Assembly (NCBI RefSeq): GCF_001705235.1
Contig: NZ_MCGV01000001.1
Location: 1,054,001-1,118,000, forward strand
Direction: 5' to 3'
Source of the DNA: Clostridium pasteurianum
GTDB taxonomy: Bacteria; Bacillota; Clostridia; Clostridiales; Clostridiaceae
Length of the DNA: 64,000 bases
The position numbers and the translations under genes were made by a program. Below, one piece after another: positions 38,741 through 46,709 of the stretch. Below the pieces are notes generated by a model. It was not told where the DNA came from. It worked only from the letters and a program-made list of their open reading frames with translations, and searched no databases. Positions within the stretch are counted from its first letter, which is position 1; each line of letters starts with the position of its first letter.

Positions 38741-40231
38741 TTATTTGCAAAGTACATAAGGATCAGTCTGCTCAAGCCACCATTTCGTATATGGCAATTT
38801 AACATGCTTTGATAAATCCTCATGAAACTTCTTATGGGCAAGTATTTGAAGTATTGTTTCACCTAAATTTATAATTCCCTCATATCCTACTGCAAGGTGC
38901 TCATCTCCAAGAGGTGCTGCCGGTATTCCCATTTTTGACGCAAGAGGTGCAAGTCCATTATGTCTTATAAGTATAAAATCAGGTTTTGTGTTTTTAAGGA
39001 AAGTATAGAATTGATACTGCTGCCTATTACTTACACTGAAGTTTTTAACATCACCATAATTATTTACTAAGAATTTAAGTGAATTTTTATTTTCATTGTT
39101 GTCATACACAGGATCATGGTGAAACACAAGAGAACCATCAACTTCGATTCCAAGTTCTCTAAGTACTTCAATAAGTCCATGAGCATAGGCTGACCCCGTT
39201 GCAACATATCCCTTTTTACCCTTTAAAAGTTTTCTAAGTTCACCTAATCTTTTTTCTATTTTTTTATGTTCCTTTGCTATATATGCTTCTGCTTTTTCTT
39301 CTCTATGAGTCACACGTGCAAGTTCCCTTATCCATGCATCCGTTCCTGCTATTCCATAGGGCTGAGGTGCCTTTATTTCCGGAACATCAAAATTTTTTTC
39401 CAAAACCGCAGCCATGTAAGAAGACAAGGTATAGCAGAATGTAACTGTAGCTGCTGCCTCTGAAAGCTGTTTTAAATCTTCAACGGTCGCAAGATCAACA
39501 GCATAATTTACCCTGAGTCCAAGTTCTTTAAGCATTGGAGTGAAAACATCGCTTCCCCAAAGATTGATTACATTAACTAAATCCTCCTGTTTTTTAGGGT
39601 GCTTATTAACTATTTGTCTTAATATTCCATGCTGAGTAGCATCAAAGCCCGTGCTCCAATGCTTTGACCTAAAACCTTCACAGTACATAGGTATAACTGG
39701 TATTTTAAGTTCTTCCTGCATTTTGGTGGCTGTACTGTCTATATCCTCTCCAATAATACCCGAAGCACAAGAAGTTCCAATAAAAATTGCCTTAGGATGA
39801 TGCCTATTCCATGCATCTCTTATAGACTGCTCTAATTTTCTAATTGCCCCGAACACCATATCAGTTTCCTTTATATTTGTGTTAATAATCTTAACGTTTT
39901 GTATTGGTAAATGTCTAATTGCAAGAGCATTTCTAAATACAGAATTATATTTTACCTGATCTGCACCACAACCTACAGGTGCATGCTGAATCAAAACAGC
40001 ATCTCTTACATGCCCGGCTTGGCATTCCACCATCTCTTCACTGCAGGTTGAACCCTGTGTAAATGGTCCTATTGCTTCACACAGTTTTTTTCCACCATTG
40101 CACTTACAATTTTCGCAAGTGAATGCAGAGTCTCTTGAAAGTTCTGATGTTTTTCCTGTTTTCCAACCAATTATGGTTCCTAATCGCTGCTCTCTAGTTT
40201 TTACTACTGACGTATCTAGATTAAATTTCAT
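38741..40231 (-). CDS. marD: Nitrogenase-like catalytic component, alpha subunit (NifD homologue)
   Basis: A 496-residue NifD-like subunit. P-cluster ligands are conserved as Cys63, Cys88 (HAPVGCGAD) and Cys155 (GTSCASGIIGED), and the two protein ligands of the active-site cofactor as Cys266 (TFCYTLSSYMA) and His445 (GDEHLAVGYEG). It therefore should hold a nitrogenase-type cofactor, unlike NifE or chlorophyll-type homologues. The nitrogenase segment with the substrate-site Gln and His (SQSLGHH) is replaced by SKHWSTGFD, arguing against N2 as substrate. An extra Cys-rich N-terminus (CENCKCNGGKKLC, residues 39-51) is unusual. Beside the sulfur genes, methylthio-alkane reductase is the best reading. 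Confidence 0.82.
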   Translation of the reverse strand: MKFNLDTSVVKTREQRLGTIIGWKTGKTSELSRDSAFTCENCKCNGGKKLCEAIGPFTQGSTCSEEMVECQAGHVRDAVLIQHAPVGCGADQVKYNSVFRNALAIRHLPIQNVKIINTNIKETDMVFGAIRKLEQSIRDAWNRHHPKAIFIGTSCASGIIGEDIDSTATKMQEELKIPVIPMYCEGFRSKHWSTGFDATQHGILRQIVNKHPKKQEDLVNVINLWGSDVFTPMLKELGLRVNYAVDLATVEDLKQLSEAAATVTFCYTLSSYMAAVLEKNFDVPEIKAPQPYGIAGTDAWIRELARVTHREEKAEAYIAKEHKKIEKRLGELRKLLKGKKGYVATGSAYAHGLIEVLRELGIEVDGSLVFHHDPVYDNNENKNSLKFLVNNYGDVKNFSVSNRQQYQFYTFLKNTKPDFILIRHNGLAPLASKMGIPAAPLGDEHLAVGYEGIINLGETILQILAHKKFHEDLSKHVKLPYTKWWLEQTDPYVLCK

Positions 40232-40242
40232 TTCACATCCTC

Positions 40243-41484
40243 CTAAATATTTTCATTTTCCATTGTTTTAGCTGCAGCTTCTATTCCCTTCTCTATTGTA
40301 CTAAATGTTTGAAAGAGTTTTATTCCATTTTCATTTAATATACTGGTTGGCTCAAAACCAGCTCTTATTGCAAGGACTGCACTGCAATCTTTTATTAAAT
40401 TTATAATACTTGCTATTCTGTCATCATGATTGCCACATTCACTTGGGTCAAAGCAGGACTTCACAGCATTTCTCTTCTCAATAAATTGGCTTTCACCATT
40501 TTGGTAATCATAAATATAAAACTGCGATGCATGGCCAAAATGTTCATCTACCATTTCACCTGAGCTGCTTGCAACTGCAAATCTGTAACTTATTTTTTTA
40601 ATATCCTTATTTCTTATCTCATTTAGATCAAACTTCCTAGATATATCATTATCCAGTGTTCCTATTGCATCTGCTCTGCATTGTTTGCAGTGATACATCT
40701 GTTTCAAATACTGGTTACAATTTTTTCTCATACTATTTAGTTCTATATCATTAACAGTAGATCTGTCCTGAAATACACTTCCTTTTACAGGTATAAGAGG
40801 CATAATATTAGTCATATATGCACCACATTCCTTTACCTTTTTAACTATTTCAGGTACATGCTCATCATTAATACCTTTTATCATAACTATATTTATTTTT
40901 GATATAATTCCTCTTTCAGTAACATATCTAAGCCCTGAAAGCTGATTGTGCAATAAAATTTCCCCTGCTTCTTTCCCCTTAAAGGTCTGTCCTAGATAAT
41001 TTACAAACTTATAAATCTTAGCACTTATTTTAGGATCTACCGCATTTATTGTTATAGTTATATGGCTAACTCCAAGGTTTATTAATTCATTTGCATAAAA
41101 AGGAAGCATTAATCCATTAGTTGAAATACAAAATGTCATGTTAGGCGATTCTTTTTTTATTAATTCAATGGATTTTTTAACCTGTTCAAAATTTGCTAGT
41201 GGATCTCCTGGTCCTGCTATTCCAATTACCGTTAAATTTTTTACTTTGTCTTTTACTATTTTAAATTTTTCTACTGCAAGTTCAGGAGATAAAACTTCAC
41301 TTGTCACTCCAGGTCTTGTTTCATTTACACAGTCATATTTTCTGTTGCAAAAATTACAGCTTACATTACACTTTGGAGCCACTGGTATATGCATTCTCGC
41401 ATATTTATGTGCAATGCAGTTATAACATGGATGCTTAAGTGTTTTCTCAGCAATATTTTCTAACTCTTCTGTATTTGTAATCAT
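40243..41484 (-). CDS. marB: NifB-like radical SAM cofactor-biosynthesis protein with NifX domain
   Basis: A 413-residue protein. The N-terminal radical SAM domain has CxxxCxxC in APKCNVSCNFCNRKYDC, preceded by HPCYNCIAHKYARMH as in NifB. The C-terminal NifX-like domain starts near residue 300 (FAVASSSGEMVDEHFGHA). NifB makes the carbide-containing Fe-S precursor of nitrogenase cofactors, so the associated enzyme should carry an 8Fe-type cluster. ATG 41484 with GGAGAT is chosen over an upstream in-frame ATG at 41529, which falls in the terminator hairpin. It is first in the operon, 11 bases before marD. Confidence 0.85.
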   Translation of the reverse strand: MITNTEELENIAEKTLKHPCYNCIAHKYARMHIPVAPKCNVSCNFCNRKYDCVNETRPGVTSEVLSPELAVEKFKIVKDKVKNLTVIGIAGPGDPLANFEQVKKSIELIKKESPNMTFCISTNGLMLPFYANELINLGVSHITITINAVDPKISAKIYKFVNYLGQTFKGKEAGEILLHNQLSGLRYVTERGIISKINIVMIKGINDEHVPEIVKKVKECGAYMTNIMPLIPVKGSVFQDRSTVNDIELNSMRKNCNQYLKQMYHCKQCRADAIGTLDNDISRKFDLNEIRNKDIKKISYRFAVASSSGEMVDEHFGHASQFYIYDYQNGESQFIEKRNAVKSCFDPSECGNHDDRIASIINLIKDCSAVLAIRAGFEPTSILNENGIKLFQTFSTIEKGIEAAAKTMENENI

Positions 41485-41530
41485 TTTTATATCTCCTTTT
41501 TCAAAAAATTCTGACAAAATTAGTATCAAA

Positions 41531-41560
41531 AAAGGCTAAAGCAACAGAATTGCTTTAGCC
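41531..41560 (-). terminator. Attenuator-like terminator in the marB leader
   Basis: GGCTAAAGCA and TGCTTTAGCC form a perfect 10-base stem followed by TTTTTTG on the minus strand. It lies downstream of the promoter at 41651-41679 and 47 bases before the marB start, so in an unregulated state it would block the operon. Confidence 0.75.
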
Positions 41561-41650
41561 TTCAGTTTTCTGATCAACTAAATACGCATTTTTATAATAT
41601 TATTTATTGATAAAATTACAATAAATGCATCTAATTTATAATTTATGTAT

Positions 41651-41679
41651 AATATACATTGTTTTTCCTAGTTTGTCAA
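41651..41679 (-). promoter_or_regulatory. Promoter of the nitrogenase-like operon
   Basis: TTGACA (41674-41679) and TATATT (41651-41656) with a 17-base spacer. The RNA would begin near 41644 and run about 85 bases before reaching the terminator stem. The leader contains TGCATTTATTG and CAATAAATA...AAAATGCG, which can pair with each other (about 41584-41632). A ligand- or protein-dependent switch is likely. Confidence 0.7.
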
Positions 41680-41710
41680 TATGAAAACTATAAAAAAAAG
41701 AAATTATGAG

Positions 41711-42877
41711 TTATATATTATTTTCACTATACCCCTTTAAAACTTTAATTGATAAATTTGAAAAATACTTGGCAGCATGTATCAAGGCAGCTTCTTTTAA
41801 ATTAAAACTAGGTCTGTGCCATTCCGCCGTGCCATCTACTCCCATCCATACAAAAAACGAAGGTACAATGCTTCCGTAAAATGAAAAATCTTCTCCACCT
41901 AAATTTTTTTGTGCTTTAACAGACCTGCAGCCTATTTCCTCTGCTGTTTCAATACACAATTTTTCAAATCTAGCATCATTATTTAAAACAGATAAGTACG
42001 AATACCATTTAAATTCTATTTTAGCACCTAAAGCCTCTGCCACTCCTTCAGCAGTATTTTTCATAGAATTTTTAATTTCATCCCTCATATTATTTTGAAA
42101 AGTTCTCACAGTACCTTCCATCTCCGCCCTATCGGGAATTACATTCCAGGTGTTGCCTGACTGAATTCTCGTTACACTTATTACTACATCACTAATTGGA
42201 TTGACACTTCGGCTTACAATAGTCTGCATTGCAGAAATCACCTGACTTGATATTACAATAGGGTCAATGCATCTGTCCGGCATACCAGCATGACCACCAA
42301 CTCCTATGATGTTAATTTCAAACCTATCAACACTTGCCATTAAACTACCTGATTTTATTCCTATAGTTCCAACAGGTAAATCCGGTCTATTATGCATTCC
42401 AAATATAGCTTCTACGCCATTAAGTATATCTTTCTTACATATAAATTTTGCTCCTTCACCATTTTCTTCCGCTGGTTGAAATATTATACGGACATTTCCG
42501 TGCATTTCACTCTTTCTAGAATTTAAAAGTATTGCAGCACCTAAAATTCCTGATGTATGAAAATCATGACCACACGCATGCATAACTCCAGCATTTACTG
42601 AAGTAAAATCAAATCCAGTTTTTTCATTAATTGGCAACGCATCTATATCAGCTCTAAGTGCTATGGTTTTCCCTGGGTGCTCCCCTTTAATTTCAGCAAC
42701 AACACCAACCTCTAGAGGCAAATCCAAAACATCTATATTATTTTCCCTGAGCCAATTCTTAATGCGTTTAGTTGTTTCATACTCCTTCATTGACAATTCA
42801 GGATACTTATGAAGTTCTCTTCTGTACCCAATTAATTTTTGTAGGAGTTCTTTTTGCTTATCATTCATATTAACCAT
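41711..42877 (-). CDS. M20 family amidohydrolase (N-acyl amino acid deacylase)
   Basis: A 388-residue metallopeptidase-fold amidohydrolase. Metal ligands are visible in LRADIDALPI, MHACGHDFHTSGILGAA, QPAEENGEGAKF and NLGGEDFSFYG. Family members remove acyl groups from amino acids, including N-acetylcysteine and related sulfur compounds in Bacillus. Its place beside the sulfur block suggests such a role, but the substrate is not readable. AAAGGAGATTTATAC precedes the ATG at 42877. It ends 32 bases before the promoter of the nitrogenase-like operon. Confidence 0.88.
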   Translation of the reverse strand: MVNMNDKQKELLQKLIGYRRELHKYPELSMKEYETTKRIKNWLRENNIDVLDLPLEVGVVAEIKGEHPGKTIALRADIDALPINEKTGFDFTSVNAGVMHACGHDFHTSGILGAAILLNSRKSEMHGNVRIIFQPAEENGEGAKFICKKDILNGVEAIFGMHNRPDLPVGTIGIKSGSLMASVDRFEINIIGVGGHAGMPDRCIDPIVISSQVISAMQTIVSRSVNPISDVVISVTRIQSGNTWNVIPDRAEMEGTVRTFQNNMRDEIKNSMKNTAEGVAEALGAKIEFKWYSYLSVLNNDARFEKLCIETAEEIGCRSVKAQKNLGGEDFSFYGSIVPSFFVWMGVDGTAEWHRPSFNLKEAALIHAAKYFSNLSIKVLKGYSENNI

Positions 42878-43091
42878 GTATAAATCTCCTTTAACGATTT
42901 TCTGATTTTACTGCTTGAAATATTTTTTATAAATTTTAATAATAATAAACTTTTTCGTCTTTCTTATTATCTATAATTCCCATACCCAAAATACAACCCC
43001 TGCACATTAAATTAATTAATTTTCAACTCGTGTACCCAAGTTCAATTATAGTATAATATAACATGAAAGCATTTTAAAATAAAGATTATTT

Positions 43092-43268
43092 ATGAAAGCA
43101 GTATCAGAAATACTTAAAAAGTTTGTATCGCGTTCAAGCAGAAATTTCAAAGGATTTTTATATAGAATAGCCTATGATAAGACAAAAATAATCAGTACCA
43201 TACTTAAATTAAAAGTACCTGCGAGTAAGCAAAAAATACTTTTTAGATATGGGGGAACAATAAAATGA
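43092..43268 (+). CDS. Small protein of unknown function, coupled to a methyltransferase
   Basis: A 58-residue ORF starting MKAVSEILKKFVSRSSRNFK and ending FRYGGTIK. It is basic and I do not recognise it. Its stop overlaps the start of the next gene (ATGA at 43265-43268), a classic coupling arrangement. The ribosome site is weak, and TATAAT lies about 35 bases upstream. It may be a real small protein or a leader that drives translation of the methyltransferase. Confidence 0.45.
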   Translation: MKAVSEILKKFVSRSSRNFKGFLYRIAYDKTKIISTILKLKVPASKQKILFRYGGTIK

Positions 43269-43891
43269 AAAATTCAAACAAGGGTGCAAAATATGATAAA
43301 ATGGTTCGAGAAAAATCTGATGATGAACTCGGATTATTTGATCAATATGAGGATACCTTTATAAAGATAAGGGATAAAATAACAAGATATAATATAAATA
43401 GTATAATTGATTTTGGCTGTGGTACAGGTAATTTATGTGGTCCCTTAAGTGAAAAAATTAATGTTATAGGAATAGATAAGAGTTATGAAATGATTCAAGA
43501 AGGTAAAAGAAAATATCCAAAAATGAATTTTATTCAAAGCAGTATTTTTGATGTATCAAATATAAAAGAAAGGGCAGATATTGTAGTATCGTCTTATGTA
43601 TTACATGGATTAATTGAAGAGAAGAAACAAAAAGCACTCTCCAATATGCTATTACTTAATGACCAGAAAAGAGTTATATTAATAGATTTTATGTTTGAAA
43701 ATATGAAATCAAAAGAAGAATATAAAGAAAGCTTGTTAAGACACAATAGGGCAGACCTATGGGCATTTATAGAAAGTAAAAATTTTTTTATAGTTGAAGA
43801 GCTAAAGAACTATATAGAAAAACTTAATTTAAAAATTGCCTTGGAACATGCTGTAAACTTTACTTGGATTGCAGAAATTTGCAAAAAATAA
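43265..43891 (+). CDS. Class I SAM-dependent methyltransferase
   Basis: A 208-residue methyltransferase with the SAM-binding motif IDFGCGTGNLCGPLSE and acidic VIGIDKSYEMIQEG, then a middle-motif region around IVVSSYVLHGLIEEKKQ. It resembles the YrrT type but is clearly different from the ubiG product at 34762-35385. The substrate is unknown. GGGGGAAC at 43251-43258 precedes the ATG, which overlaps the stop of the small ORF. A tautomerase gene follows after 27 bases. Confidence 0.85.
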   Translation: MKNSNKGAKYDKMVREKSDDELGLFDQYEDTFIKIRDKITRYNINSIIDFGCGTGNLCGPLSEKINVIGIDKSYEMIQEGKRKYPKMNFIQSSIFDVSNIKERADIVVSSYVLHGLIEEKKQKALSNMLLLNDQKRVILIDFMFENMKSKEEYKESLLRHNRADLWAFIESKNFFIVEELKNYIEKLNLKIALEHAVNFTWIAEICKK

Positions 43892-43918
43892 TTTAATATC
43901 TTAAAAAGGAGTGATTTT

Positions 43919-44263
43919 ATGCCATTTATAAACTCAACAGTAACTGTAAAGCTTAATGAGGCAAAAAAAGATAAATTAAAAGCTGAATTTGGAAAGCTAA
44001 TAGAAATACTTCCCGGCAAAAGTGAAAGCTGGCTAATGATTGGCTTTAAGGACAATTATCCTCTTTACTTTAAAGGAGAGAAAAAAGACAAAGCAGCTTT
44101 TATTGAAGTGAAAATTTACGGAGGCGCAGATAAAGCTTCAAAGAATAAACTAACTTCAGAAATATCTTCTTTAATAGAAAAAGAGCTTTCAATCCCTAAG
44201 GATTCCATATATATAACTATTGAGGAAATATCCGACTGGGGCTGGAACGGTGGACTTTTTTAG
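43919..44263 (+). CDS. MIF-like tautomerase family protein
   Basis: A 114-residue protein with Pro right after the initiator Met (MPFINSTVTVKLNEAKKDK), the catalytic Pro1 of the tautomerase/MIF superfamily, and the C-terminal WGWNGGLF typical of bacterial MIF-like proteins. Family members form trimers and may tautomerise phenylpyruvate; the natural role here is unknown. It follows the methyltransferase closely with AAGGAG upstream. Palindromic repeat copy B begins three bases after its stop. Confidence 0.82.
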   Translation: MPFINSTVTVKLNEAKKDKLKAEFGKLIEILPGKSESWLMIGFKDNYPLYFKGEKKDKAAFIEVKIYGGADKASKNKLTSEISSLIEKELSIPKDSIYITIEEISDWGWNGGLF

Positions 44264-44265
44264 TA

Positions 44266-44451
44266 AAGTAACAGTATTTTAGAACATTAAATAAAACTCA
44301 TAAGACTAAGCCCAAAACAATGAAAAGACTAAGAAATTTTAATAACTCGCTGAAGAGAAGTTCAAACAAATTAAAATTACTAAGTCTTTTCATTATTTTT
44401 GACAAAATCCTATTGAATTTTATTTAAATCGTTCTCAAAATATTGTTACTT
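44266..44451. repeat. Long palindromic repeat, copy B
   Basis: A 186-base element with ends AAGTAACAGTATTTTAGAAC and GTTCTCAAAATATTGTTACTT and a strong inner stem (AATGAAAAGACTAAGAAATT / AATTACTAAGTCTTTTCATT). It matches copy A (18361-18541, minus strand) along its length and, like it, begins at the 3' end of a gene in the same relative orientation. It may double as a terminator. Confidence 0.7.
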
Positions 44452-44514
44452 CCCATAGAAGGTAGAGGCAAGGAACAGTTTAAAAAATTCTAATAAATCT
44501 TGGTAAAAAATAAT

Positions 44515-44737
44515 AAAATACTTAGATATTTCAATTTTATCATACACGAGGCTTGGGCTTTAGCCCATTATCCTTCTTTACTTAATATAGGCATTCTCTA
44601 TATTATAATAGGTTTAGATAATCCTTAATAATAATTCAAAGTTGTTAGCCGTAAATATTAAGATAGTCTGTATTTTATAAAGAAGGATAATGGGTCCTTG
44701 ACCCAAACCCCACGTATGATAAGCTTTATAGTATTTT
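44515..44737. repeat. Second-family long inverted repeat
   Basis: The left arm 44515-44580 (AAAATACTTAG ... ATCATACACGAGGCTTGG ... CCCATTATCCTTCTTTA) and the complementary right arm 44678-44737 share about 50 paired bases around a 97-base centre. The ends resemble a non-autonomous transposon (MITE). It is unrelated in sequence to copies A and B, although it lies directly beside copy B. Confidence 0.65.
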
Positions 44738-44757
44738 TTTAATGTGACAAAGCATTG

Positions 44758-45009
44758 TTAATTCGCACTGTCCAATTCATCTATATTAATTTCATCTAAA
44801 ATTTCTTTTAATTTTTTTAGCTCATCCTTACTAAGAGTAATGCCTTTTCCCATTTTAGAGTGAGCTTCATCCCAATCTCTTATGTCTATTTTAGCTTTTC
44901 TACCATTCCAGCTCATAATATTTATTTCTTTCTTCCAGCCCCTAGCACCTTCTGATATGACACCAAGGTTCTTAATTATATCAAATTTAACTTCTGCCAA
45001 CTCAATCAC
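44758..45009 (-). CDS. YdbC-like PC4-family nucleic-acid-binding protein
   Basis: An 83-residue protein of the PC4/Sub1-like fold. SWNGRKAKIDIRDWDEAHSK and MGKGITLSKDELKKL are the family signature. Bacterial YdbC proteins bind single-stranded DNA as dimers; the physiological role is not established. It stands alone between a long inverted repeat and a divergent ABC operon, with GAGGTGATTGAG at its start. Confidence 0.85.
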   Translation of the reverse strand: MIELAEVKFDIIKNLGVISEGARGWKKEINIMSWNGRKAKIDIRDWDEAHSKMGKGITLSKDELKKLKEILDEINIDELDSAN

Positions 45010-45269
45010 CTCTTATTTTCGTTGAAAACTCTAAATAAATTTCTCAAAACTATTAAAACAATCTAGTCTGGATTGTAACTTCCAATATAGTATTACCTTA
45101 TCATACTACATATTATAGCATACAAATTAAATTTTACTTGATAACCTAGTATTTATATTGGTTTTAAAAGTATTTTGCTTAAAATAGTTTAATATTTACT
45201 TTGTAAAAATATAAATCCATCAATCAAATTTACTTTTAGCTTACAAATTATTAAAAAAAGTTTAACATA

Positions 45270-45340
45270 TTGACAAAACTTAATTGTAACTTTATCATAA
45301 TATATATATCATACTATTCCAGTAAGAATTATTGGAATAG
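45270..45340 (+). promoter_or_regulatory. Promoter and leader hairpin of the ABC importer
   Basis: TTGACA (45270-45275) and TATCAT (45293-45298) are 17 bases apart. ACTATTCCA and TGGAATAGT (45312-45340) form a nine-base inverted repeat at the expected start of the RNA, just before the AAGGAG site. It may be an operator or an RNA hairpin. The rest of the 45010-45358 gap contains one short inverted repeat (ACAATC/GGATTGT near 45059-45077) and no gene. Confidence 0.6.
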
Positions 45341-45358
45341 TTGTAAGGAGAATAAATT

Positions 45359-46024
45359 ATGAATTTAGATTGGAATTTTATCATCAAAAATATACCCTTA
45401 TATAAAAAAGCAACCCTTTTAACACTTGACATTGCATTTTGGGGAATACTTTTTTCTATAGTAGTCGGAATCATTTGTAGTTTTATACAATATAACAAAA
45501 TTAAAGTTTTAGACCATATAGTAGGTGCTTATATTGAACTTTCACGTAACACACCACTACTTATACAGTTATTCTTTTTATATTATGGTTTCACCAAGTT
45601 TGGTTTAAAGATGGGTGAAAACACCTGTGCAATAGTTGGACTAACATTCTTAGGTGGAAGTTATATATCAGAATCATTTAGAAGTGGCATAGAAGCCGTA
45701 AGTAAGTCACAAATTGAAACTGGTCTCAGTATAGGCCTTTCAAAAGCTCAACTTACTAGGTATATAATACTTCCTCAAGCTTTTTCAATAAGTATGCCTT
45801 CTTTAAGTGCCAACATCATATTTTTACTTAAAGAAACCTCTGTTGTTGGAGCAATTTCTATTTTGGAACTTATGAATTTAACAAAGGATTTAATAGGCTT
45901 ATACTATCACACTTTTGAATCTTTGCTAATGCTTGTAATTGCATATTTAATTATAGTTTTACCTTTGTCAATAATTCTTACACTAATAGAAAGGAGGGTT
46001 CGTTATGGGGAGTTTGGGAATTAG
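45359..46024 (+). CDS. Polar amino-acid ABC transporter permease 1
   Basis: A 221-residue permease of the His/Glu/Gln/Arg/opine family with about five membrane helices. IELSRNTPLLIQLFFLYYG and the EAA loop GLSIGLSKAQLTRYIILPQA, which docks to the ATPase, are typical. It overlaps the second permease by 20 bases, so translation is coupled. Neighbouring sulfur genes favour cystine or methionine as substrate, by context only. Confidence 0.88.
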   Translation: MNLDWNFIIKNIPLYKKATLLTLDIAFWGILFSIVVGIICSFIQYNKIKVLDHIVGAYIELSRNTPLLIQLFFLYYGFTKFGLKMGENTCAIVGLTFLGGSYISESFRSGIEAVSKSQIETGLSIGLSKAQLTRYIILPQAFSISMPSLSANIIFLLKETSVVGAISILELMNLTKDLIGLYYHTFESLLMLVIAYLIIVLPLSIILTLIERRVRYGEFGN

Positions 46025-46676
46025 TGTCGTTTTTCAAGGCAGCAATATTGAACGTTTATTACAGGGACTTTTAGTAACAGGTAGAATTGCCTTTACCTCA
46101 ATTATATTAGGCTCCGTGCTCGGTATACTAATTGGCATTACACGAACATCAAAATCAAAAATTTTACGTTTTATAGGACGTTTGTATCTAGAAATATTTA
46201 GAATAATTCCTACTCTCGTTTGGCTGTTTATTTTTTACTTTGGTATTACTACTGCACTAAGTATGGATTTGGGCGGTGAACTAGTATCCATTATTGTATT
46301 CAGTCTATGGGGTGCCGCCGAAATGGGTGATATAGTAAGAGGAGCTTTAGAATCCTTGCCAAAACATCAAGTTGAATCAGCAAAGGCCTTAGGACTTACC
46401 TTTGGACAGATTTACCAATATGTACTCATACCTCAAGCTGTTAGAAGAATGCTTCCAGGAGCTATCAACCTAGCCACAAGAATGGTAAAAACTACTTCGC
46501 TCGTAGTTTTAATTGGTGTAATAGATGTGATAAAGGTGGGACAAGAAATTATAGAACTATCTCGTTTGCAATTTCCTAGTGCATCCTTCTGGATTTATGG
46601 AATTATTTTTATATTGTATTTTATAATCTGTTACCCACTTTCAATACTTTCTAAAAAATTAGAAGCTAAATTTTAA
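46005..46676 (+). CDS. Polar amino-acid ABC transporter permease 2
   Basis: A 223-residue partner of the preceding permease. LEIFRIIPTLVWLFIFYFG and the EAA loop AKALGLTFGQIYQYVLIPQA are the matching family blocks. AGGAGG lies just before the ATG at 46005, within the upstream coding sequence. The two permeases should form the heterodimeric membrane channel. Confidence 0.88.
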   Translation: MGSLGISVVFQGSNIERLLQGLLVTGRIAFTSIILGSVLGILIGITRTSKSKILRFIGRLYLEIFRIIPTLVWLFIFYFGITTALSMDLGGELVSIIVFSLWGAAEMGDIVRGALESLPKHQVESAKALGLTFGQIYQYVLIPQAVRRMLPGAINLATRMVKTTSLVVLIGVIDVIKVGQEIIELSRLQFPSASFWIYGIIFILYFIICYPLSILSKKLEAKF

Positions 46677-46709
46677 AGATAGTCACATTAAAGGAGGATC
46701 ATTAACATT

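Noticed and set aside
41485-41529. Longer N-terminus for the NifB-like protein
   Set aside because: The added codons run through the leader towards the terminator hairpin, while ATG 41484 has a proper GGAGAT site.
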